Source of the DNA: Acanthamoeba lenticulata
Taxonomy: Eukaryota > Discosea > Longamoebia > Acanthamoebidae
Assembly: GCA_002179805.1 (NCBI GenBank)
Contig: NAVB01001570.1
Location: forward strand, 1-12,986
Length of the DNA: 12,986 nt
Direction of reading: 5' to 3'
This document shows, piece by piece, positions 7,632 to 12,986 of this stretch. The notes beneath the pieces were generated by a model. That model searched no databases, was not told where the DNA came from, and was given only the letters and a program-made list of their open reading frames with translations. Position 1 is the first letter of the stretch, and every line of letters starts with the position of its first letter. The position numbers and the translations under genes are program-made.

Positions 7632-9480
7632 TCAAGCAGAGGAAGACGAAGAAGAGGAGGCAGAGGGCGCAGAGGAGACCTCGATCTTGATGCCGCGGAG
7701 GATCTGACCCCAGCCGATGAGCCGCCAGTGCTTCTCAACGCGACGGGAGAGCGCGATCTTCTCGCCCTCCATGGTGCAGACGGGGGAGATGAGGACGATC
7801 TTGGCCAAATCCTTCTTGACGGCGATGACGCGGCCGCCGGTGGAGGTGGAGCCGATATTGACCATGAGGGTCTCGCCCTTGCTGAGCTTGGTGACGCGGC
7901 TCTGCTTGCCGTCGCCGTCGGCCTTGACGCCGAGCAGGCGGCGGAGGAGGAAGAAATTGACCTCGAGCTCGGTGAAGATGTCGGGCAGCTTGCCCACCTC
8001 GCCGAGGACCTGGCCCACGAGCCGATCGCCGCGGCACAGGGTCGGGTCGATCTTGGTGCCGACGCCGATGAGGCCGCCAGGCACGGCGAACTGGAGGTCG
8101 TTTCGCTCGGCAAAGAGGGAGACGATCTTGGAGAAGATGGGAACGCACTTGACGTTGCCGTCGGCGTCCTTGGCCACGATGCCCGGCCGGACCTCGATCT
8201 CGTCGCCGATCTTGAGCACGCCCTGGATGATGCTGCCGCCAGCCACGCCGCCCTTGAGGTCTTCCACCTCCGTACCGGGCTTATTGACATCAAACGACCG
8301 GATGACGATCAGGCGCGGGGACGAGGTGAAGTCCCGCATGGGCACCGGGATGCGGTTGACGATGAACTCGCACACAACGTCGATGTTGTGCTTGAGCTGG
8401 GCCGAGATGGGCACCACGGGGGCGCTCTCGGCGATGGTGCCCTTGACAAAGGCAAGGATCTGCTGGTACTGGTCCAGCGCGGCGGCCTCCTTGACGAGAT
8501 CAATCTTGTTCTGGAGGATGATGATGTGCTTGAGCTTCATGATCTCAATCGCGGCCAAGTGCTCCGACGTCTGCGGCTGCGGGCACGACTCATTGCCGGC
8601 GATGAGCAGCAGTGCGGCGTCCATCACGGCGGCACCGTTCAACATGGTCGCCATGAGGATGTCGTGGCCCGGGCAGTCCACGAACGAGACGTGCCTCACG
8701 AGGCGCATCATGCCCTTGCAGTTAGGGTTGTCGCTCTGGAACACGTCCTCCTTGTGGCTGCCAAACGAGCAGTAGCCGCCCGGCTTCTCGCCCAGCCACT
8801 CATCGGCCTTGTAGATCTTGGCATTCGCGTAGCCCAGCTTGATGGTGATGTTACGCACAAGCTCATTCTTGAAGCGCACAGTCTGCAAACACGTGTAAAT
8901 GTGAATTTGTGTGTTGGTTCAAAGAATTTGCTCCCCCTTTGCAAATTGCGAAGGGGGAGGGAGATTTTGATGCTTGTAGTAGGATGGCAGGTGGATGGAC
9001 TGAGAAAGTCGCAAAAGAAGGGCGGGGGACATACCTGGACACCCGAGATGGCCTTGACGACAGTCGACTTGCCGTGAGCGACGTGGCCGATGGTACCAAT
9101 GTTAATGGTAGCCTGACGCGAGATAACCTCCGGGGAGAGGGGCGTCAATTTGGAGACGTCGAGGGTGGCAAGATCCTGCTTAGCAAGGTGCGAAGTGTCG
9201 AGCTTGTCCTCGCCCTCGATCGTGAATGTGGTGATCGACTCGTCCGCCTAATTGTGACAATTACAGTCGTGATAATGTTAGTTCATGCAAGCAAGGGGAA
9301 GTCAATTCTATCAAAACAACTGGACCCACACTTCACCATTAATGCAATTCTACTCTCGGTTGATCTTCTCATCCCCGTGGCACCATTCTTCCATTCTCCG
9401 ACATCTTTTTCGCTCATCCATCGAGATGCGCAGCTGCAGCATCAAGACCCAGGCAGGTTCAAGAAAGCGAAGCGTACCAT
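7632..9480 (-). CDS. EIF2S3: Eukaryotic translation initiation factor 2 subunit gamma
   Basis: Exons 9480-9478, 9247-9035 and 8882-7632 give about 488 aa; human eIF2 gamma is of similar length. eIF2 gamma binds GTP and initiator Met-tRNA and delivers it to the 40S ribosome in the cytosol. The segment [19 protein letters not shown] is followed by the G1 loop GHVAHGKST (55-63), switch residues [19 protein letters not shown] (141-145), NKID (197-200) and SAQ (232-234). Domains II and III follow, with [41 protein letters not shown] and [14 protein letters not shown]. The C-terminus is a Ser-rich tail. No catalytic element is missing. The first exon in this model is the ATG alone, joined to Ala-Asp-Glu-Ser. 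An alternative first exon, 9404-9384 (MSENGRM), also joins in phase, so the extreme N-terminus is uncertain; everything from 9247 down is secure. It has only two coding introns, unlike its neighbours. Confidence 0.96.
8931..8959. repeat. Strong inverted repeat inside eIF2 gamma intron 2
   Basis: CTCCCCCTT (8931-8939) pairs perfectly with AAGGGGGAG (8951-8959), and GCAA/TTGC pairs inside it with one mismatch between. The 29-bp element sits in the 152-nt intron (8883-9034) and would form a stable hairpin in the pre-mRNA or DNA cruciform. Confidence 0.65.
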
Positions 9481-9789
9481 GTTGTGTTGAGTGGATGTGT
9501 GAGAGCCTCCTCAGAGATGATCAGGCGCGCAAGATCGACAAAGTTTCGAGCAGCGGCGGAGTCCTGGTCTTTTCGCTGCTCGGCAGAAAAACCTCCTTTT
9601 TTCCAGCTTTCACAGACCTTCGCCGACAGCGAAAAATTGCCAGAAAAAATGGAAATGCACCAGAACACGACACGCGCGCGCGTGTGCGTGTGCGGTTCGC
9701 GAACGACACCAGCGCGCTCGACATGTACACACTCAATAGATTGTTTTACAGGAATTAGACAGCTGGAACAGGAAAAGGTTCTTTGAGAT
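9481..9789. other. Promoter region of eIF2 gamma and 3' region of the folate-receptor-like gene
   Basis: These 309 bases lie between two minus-strand genes. ORFs across it show no domain or credible splice continuation. It contains a long alternating purine-pyrimidine tract at 9670-9694, listed separately. No clear TATA box was seen. Confidence 0.5.
9670..9694. repeat. Alternating purine-pyrimidine tract with 16-bp palindrome
   Basis: Twenty-five bases alternate purine and pyrimidine without a break. The first sixteen (ACACGCGCGCGCGTGT) form a perfect palindrome. Such CG/CA tracts favour Z-DNA. It lies about 190 bp upstream of the eIF2 gamma start. Confidence 0.6.
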
Positions 9790-10786
9790 TCAGAGCTCAT
9801 CGCTGCCTCGTGATGGGGCTGCGAGGTGGCAGTCGTGCGTCGGGCAGAGGCAGGCCTGATCGCGCGCTGTTGGGATGAAGCCACGGAAGCAGTAGGGTTC
9901 CTCATCGACCTTGTCTTGGCACCAGTCGTCCGCCGTCAACCCGCCCTCGTTGAGGTAGAAGGGGTCGTCGCCTGTCCAGCGTTTTTGAGGAGATGAATGA
10001 TTTCTTCCACAAAAAAGCGTTGACCGCATCCTTGGCAATGTCGAGCGGGACGAGAGAACAACGCACCAGGGGAGAGCGGGATGTCCTTGCATGTGTCAAA
10101 CAAGGCCACGCAGTAGTCCTGCCAACAAAGCCCGCGTCAGCCCTGCGAACATTGTAGCCGCACACGAGCATCATACGCACCCAACAGAAGCGAATCTGGC
10201 TCTTGGCACCCTCATGGAACATGGCTACGTTGGAGAGTCAACGGAAGAAGATCGAGTATGGGTTTGAGCACCAACGTAGAGCCGGTGGCGAGAAAGAGGG
10301 CAGACCCGTACGAACCCGAGTTTGGAGAGCATTCGGCGCACTTGTACTCGGCCACCATGGCGTAGCAAGTGGCACAGGCCGGATCCACGAGGGCGTTGAC
10401 ACCGGCCTTGATGCTCTTCGTCAGCTTCGTGTCACAACATGACCGGTCCTGATACTCGTGGCAGAATGCCAGCTTCTTCTTTGGCTGGAGCAGTTTACGG
10501 TATTAAAAACACAATTATAAAAAAATTTAAAACAATTCTTTTTTTTAATTTATTTATTAATTAACATAATAATAATAATTAAAGAAAGAGCTTGTGGACC
10601 AAGTCCCCAAGTGGAGCTGGTGTGCACCTTGAAGGGGACCGGGTGAGGGTTGTCTTGCGCGCAACGGCCTTCTATCTTCTCGAAGTGGTCTCCGAGCTGA
10701 GTGTTCCCAGGTGCCGCCTGCGCTAGTGCCAATAGGACCACTATCAGCACAAAACAGACACATGCCGCTCGGCTCGTGCGCTCCAT
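9790..10786 (-). CDS. Folate-receptor-family secretory protein with C-terminal SDEL
   Basis: Five exons (10786-10628, 10484-10316, 10224-10181, 10118-10067, 9971-9790) give 201 aa. Residues 1-26 are a clear signal peptide (CVCFVLIVVLLALAQA). The mature part has 16 Cys, at 42, 61, 69, 70, 90, 93, 102, 105, 123, 127, 134, 159, 169, 182, 184 and 189; vertebrate folate receptors also have 16, in eight disulfides. Diagnostic strings are HEYQDRSCCD, PACATCYAMVAEYKCAECSPNS (split here: PACATCYAMV and EYKCAECSPNS) and RFCWDYCVALFDTCKD, matching the C-CC, C-x2-C, CSPN and C-x3-C-x6-C pattern of that family. Ligand binding cannot be judged. The C-terminus is Gly-Ser-Asp-Glu-Leu with no hydrophobic GPI-signal tail, suggesting ER retrieval. 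Start: the ATG that opens the signal peptide. It is head to head with the JmjC gene, 88 bp apart. Confidence 0.85.
10485..10627 (-). other. Very AT-rich intron 1 of the folate-receptor-like gene
   Basis: The donor is CTTCAAG|GTGCAC and the acceptor TGCTCCAG|CCAAAG. From about 10498 to 10585 the intron is almost pure A/T, including an ATAATAATAATAATT run and an eight-T stretch, a sharp contrast with the GC-rich exons around it. Confidence 0.75.
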
Positions 10787-10874
10787 CTTCTTTCTTCTCC
10801 GCAAAGGCCAACAAGAAGAAAAGGGAAACCACAACGGAAAAGCTGTCGATTGGCCGACTTTTATTTTATTTGCG
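10787..10874. promoter_or_regulatory. 88-bp divergent promoter
   Basis: Only 88 bases separate the ATG of the folate-receptor-like gene (10786, minus) from that of the JmjC gene (10875, plus). On the minus strand a CCAAT box (10849-10853) and an A/T-rich AAATAAAATAAAAG element (about 10859-10872) lie close together and could serve either direction. Both 5' UTRs must be very short, or each gene must begin inside the other's leader. Confidence 0.55.
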
Positions 10875-12986
10875 ATGAAGCAGAAGGGGGAGGGCCGCAA
10901 GCGGACGGAGAAACCTCACAAGCCAAAGCAAGAGCAAGCTTTGGCCAGCCCCAAGCATGTGGTTTCCTCGCCAGCGCAGCAGGTGCATGATGAAAAGCGA
11001 GGACAGGCCCCACCGCCAGCGTCCTCCTCCTCAAACCTCCGACATGTTCTTGTGGTGGCGGTGATCGCCGTGGCTTGCGTTGCCCTCGTTTCGTGGCTCC
11101 CCGCCGGTGGCCCGCCCAAGACTTGGTCGCTGGCGCACGTCGTGCGGGAGGACCTCACGGTGCCGACGTTGCACGACTGGCCCGGCACGGGCGGCGGTTC
11201 GTTCTACTTGGCCGTCGAGGATCACCGGTCCCTCGTTCGTGTGCAGCCGCACAGCCCCAGGCTGTTGGACAAACGCAGCGAGACCAACCACCATGATGAT
11301 GCTGGAGATGGACTTGACGAAGAAGTCGTTCGCGAGAGTGGCGGCGGGCCGGTGCCGGTCGTGCTTCGACACGCTGAGGCGGTGAAGCGCTGGCCGGCCC
11401 TCACGCGGTGGCGTTCAATCGACTACCTCGCTTCTCGTCCAGAGCTGAAGCGGATGAAGGTTGATGTGGGCGAGGCGAACACTTTCCTCTACGTGGTACA
11501 GCTCGTCACGAGTCGTGTGTTTGTTGCAGCCACCAACGGACCAACCGCATGGCCTTCTCCAACAGGACAAGGGCCAAGACATGTGGACGCAGGGCATCCC
11601 CAACTTGCCCGACCAGCTCTACAAATCCGTCACCATGAACGCCACAGACTTCTTCCAGCGTATCCACGGCGCGCCCGACAGTACGTTGATCCCAGCACAT
11701 CAACTCGCTCTACAAAAACAAATGTCAAATAACGCGCGAAGCAGACAAGTACTACTACCACTACGCGCGCGTGAGCGGCTCGCTGGAGCGCGACGTGTCG
11801 CCCAACAAGGTCCTCTGGCGCACGCCCAACGACGCCGGCCGGTTCGGCCTCTTCCTCTGGCTCAGTGGTGTATGACGCACGTCCTCTTGTTGTTGTTTTA
11901 CAAATGTTCCTGCTGGTTGTCGCTGACACGCGCCCACGGGCAGGCCGACGTGCGGCCAGCCATCCACTTTGACTCGGACCACAACTTTTTCGTCCACTTG
12001 AATGGCAGGTGACGGTCCCTTCGCTCAACGAAACGGAGCGCGCATTGGCTCATCCTGTTGTCTTCTTTTCTGCAGCAAAACGTTTGTGCTCTTCCCGCCC
12101 TGGGAGTGGGAGAACCTGTACCTCTACCCGCGCATCCACCCGTCGTGGCACAAGAGCCAGCTCTCGTTCGACGCCGTGCCGCTCGAGCTCTACCCGCGCG
12201 CCCAGCGCGCCCGTGCCTACAAGGCACACGCACCACCGGACCTCGAGTGTCGGGGCCTCGTCACGATCTCACCTTTTTGGAGAGGGGGCGATGCAGGTGG
12301 ACCTGGAGCCGGGCGATGTGCTTCACGTGCCTCCGTACTGGTTCCACCACGTCGAATCGGTCACGCCATCGGGTTGTTGACCGCTCTCTCCTCGCTCCCT
12401 TGGCGTGCCCAAGCAGAAGCTGATGATCGTGCGTCTCTGCCTTGGGCGGTGTGTATGGACGAGCAGTGTCGTTGGCGTCGTGGTCCGAGTTCAGCGCACA
12501 CGAGCCCATGCATGAGCTCTTCACGGTCCATTACGAGACGATGACCTGGCGGGCCTTCCGCGGCAAGGACCAGATCGTCGCGATCAAGCTCTACATCGGT
12601 TCGACGTCGGGGACCGATGGGTCGGGGCAGGAGTGAGACAGCGACCGGCTCACTTGCTTCCCTTCTCCTTCTTCCTCAACCAGAGATGCTGGTGCAGAAG
12701 CTGTTGGGCGCCGACGCAGCGGGGTTCATGCAGAAGCTGCTCACCAGCCGGTGGCCTCAGCCTATGCAGGACCTCGTGCGGGTACGCGCTCTTCTGTTTG
12801 AACGCAGAGAGCGGGGCTGGCCTGGCTTGTGGGCTCACTCGCCCAGCAGGACTCGGAGACGATCTCGTGCGACGCCAACTGGGTGGTCACCTCGGCGGAC
12901 GCCAGCATGCTGGAGGGTCTTCGCGACGACGTCGACATCAGCGCGAGCTGCTTCGGCCAGCTCGTGGAGCCGGCGCTGCGCGGCAG
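10875..12986 (+). CDS. Membrane-anchored JmjC/FIH-like 2-oxoglutarate oxygenase (3' partial)
   Basis: Exons: 10875-11495, 11566-11680, 11745-11869, 11944-12008, 12076-12223, 12297-12372, 12467-12598, 12684-12781 and 12850 onward (about 505 residues visible). A Lys/Arg-rich N-tail (1-56) precedes one membrane segment (about 57-74, VLVVAVIAVACVALVSW), predicting type II topology with the enzyme on the lumenal side. The JmjC domain has H295-F-D297 (AIHFDSDHNFFVHLNG), the co-substrate Lys of GSKTFVLFPP, and the distal His in PPYWFHHVES (about 375). The order and spacing follow the asparaginyl hydroxylase FIH closely (HYD, NFF, K-x3-LFPP, PGDVLYIP, WWHH). It should bind Fe(II) and 2-oxoglutarate; the substrate is unknown. 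Exon 2 could instead begin at 11530 (34-nt intron, also in frame). The last exon could begin at 12847. The sequence continues past the window end. Confidence 0.85.
12224..12296 (+). other. Probable second GC-AG intron, in the JmjC gene
   Basis: The frame must change between the LYPRAQRARAYK segment and VDLEPGDVLHVPP. Donor TACAAG|GCACAC with acceptor GATGCAG|GTGGAC gives a 73-nt intron and a join that aligns without gaps to the matching stretch of FIH. A GT donor at 12261 (36-nt intron) also restores frame but adds 12 residues. The GC-AG choice is preferred, not proven. Confidence 0.5.

Noticed and set aside
7728..9077. A 449-aa plus-strand ORF opposite eIF2 gamma, and another of 352 aa
   Set aside because: Both are antisense shadows. 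Strong G/C preference at third codon positions of eIF2 gamma removes stops on the other strand; the predicted peptides are low complexity with no domain.
9459..9905. 148-aa minus-strand ORF upstream of eIF2 gamma
   Set aside because: It overlaps the last exon of the folate-receptor-like gene in another frame and crosses simple CG/CA repeat; no family features.
10701..10874. In-frame upstream ATG extending the JmjC protein
   Set aside because: It would start inside the signal-peptide exon of the opposite gene. The extension has no recognisable feature, and the ATG at 10875 directly opens the basic tail and membrane anchor.

Overview
The window looks like nuclear DNA of a free-living amoebozoan, most likely Acanthamoeba or a close relative. 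The reasons are GC-rich coding sequence, genes packed on both strands, and many short spliceosomal introns (mostly 44-100 nt, donors such as GTACGT, GTGCGT and GTACGC). The domain combinations are also typical of amoebae. No bacterial operon, phage, CRISPR array, tRNA, rRNA or intact mobile element was seen. All gene models below were spliced by eye, requiring each exon join to keep the reading frame and to restore family motifs.

Layout. (1) 1-3020, minus: a protein with ankyrin repeats, BTB, a BACK-like region and a bromodomain, in 13 exons; its 3' end lies outside the window. (2) 3021-3799: a divergent intergenic region rich in palindromes and stem-loops. (3) 3800-5837, plus: a complete seven-bladed RCC1-repeat protein (13 exons, about 387 aa). 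(4) 6468-6930, plus: a 112-aa single-pass membrane protein not recognised as any family. (5) 6931-7631: the convergent 3' region, low complexity. (6) 7632-9480, minus: translation factor eIF2 gamma (about 488 aa). (7) 9790-10786, minus: a secreted 16-cysteine protein of the folate-receptor family (201 aa) ending in SDEL. (8) 10787-10874: an 88-bp divergent promoter. (9) 10875 to beyond 12986, plus: a membrane-anchored JmjC/FIH-like 2-oxoglutarate oxygenase, truncated by the window end.

The genes do not form one pathway. They read as independent loci: a chromatin/ubiquitin adaptor, a propeller scaffold or exchange factor, a core translation GTPase and two secretory-pathway proteins. The one suggestive pairing is genes 7 and 9, which start head to head 88 bp apart and both appear to enter the secretory pathway.

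Most notable observations: RCC1 blade starts are all marked by phase-1 introns, with repeated 86+70-nt or 156-nt exon units; there are two probable GC-AG introns; the eIF2 gamma gene may have a first coding exon holding only the start codon; a folate-receptor-like protein carries an ER-retrieval-type tail in place of a GPI signal; and an FIH-like oxygenase is predicted to sit behind a type II membrane anchor.
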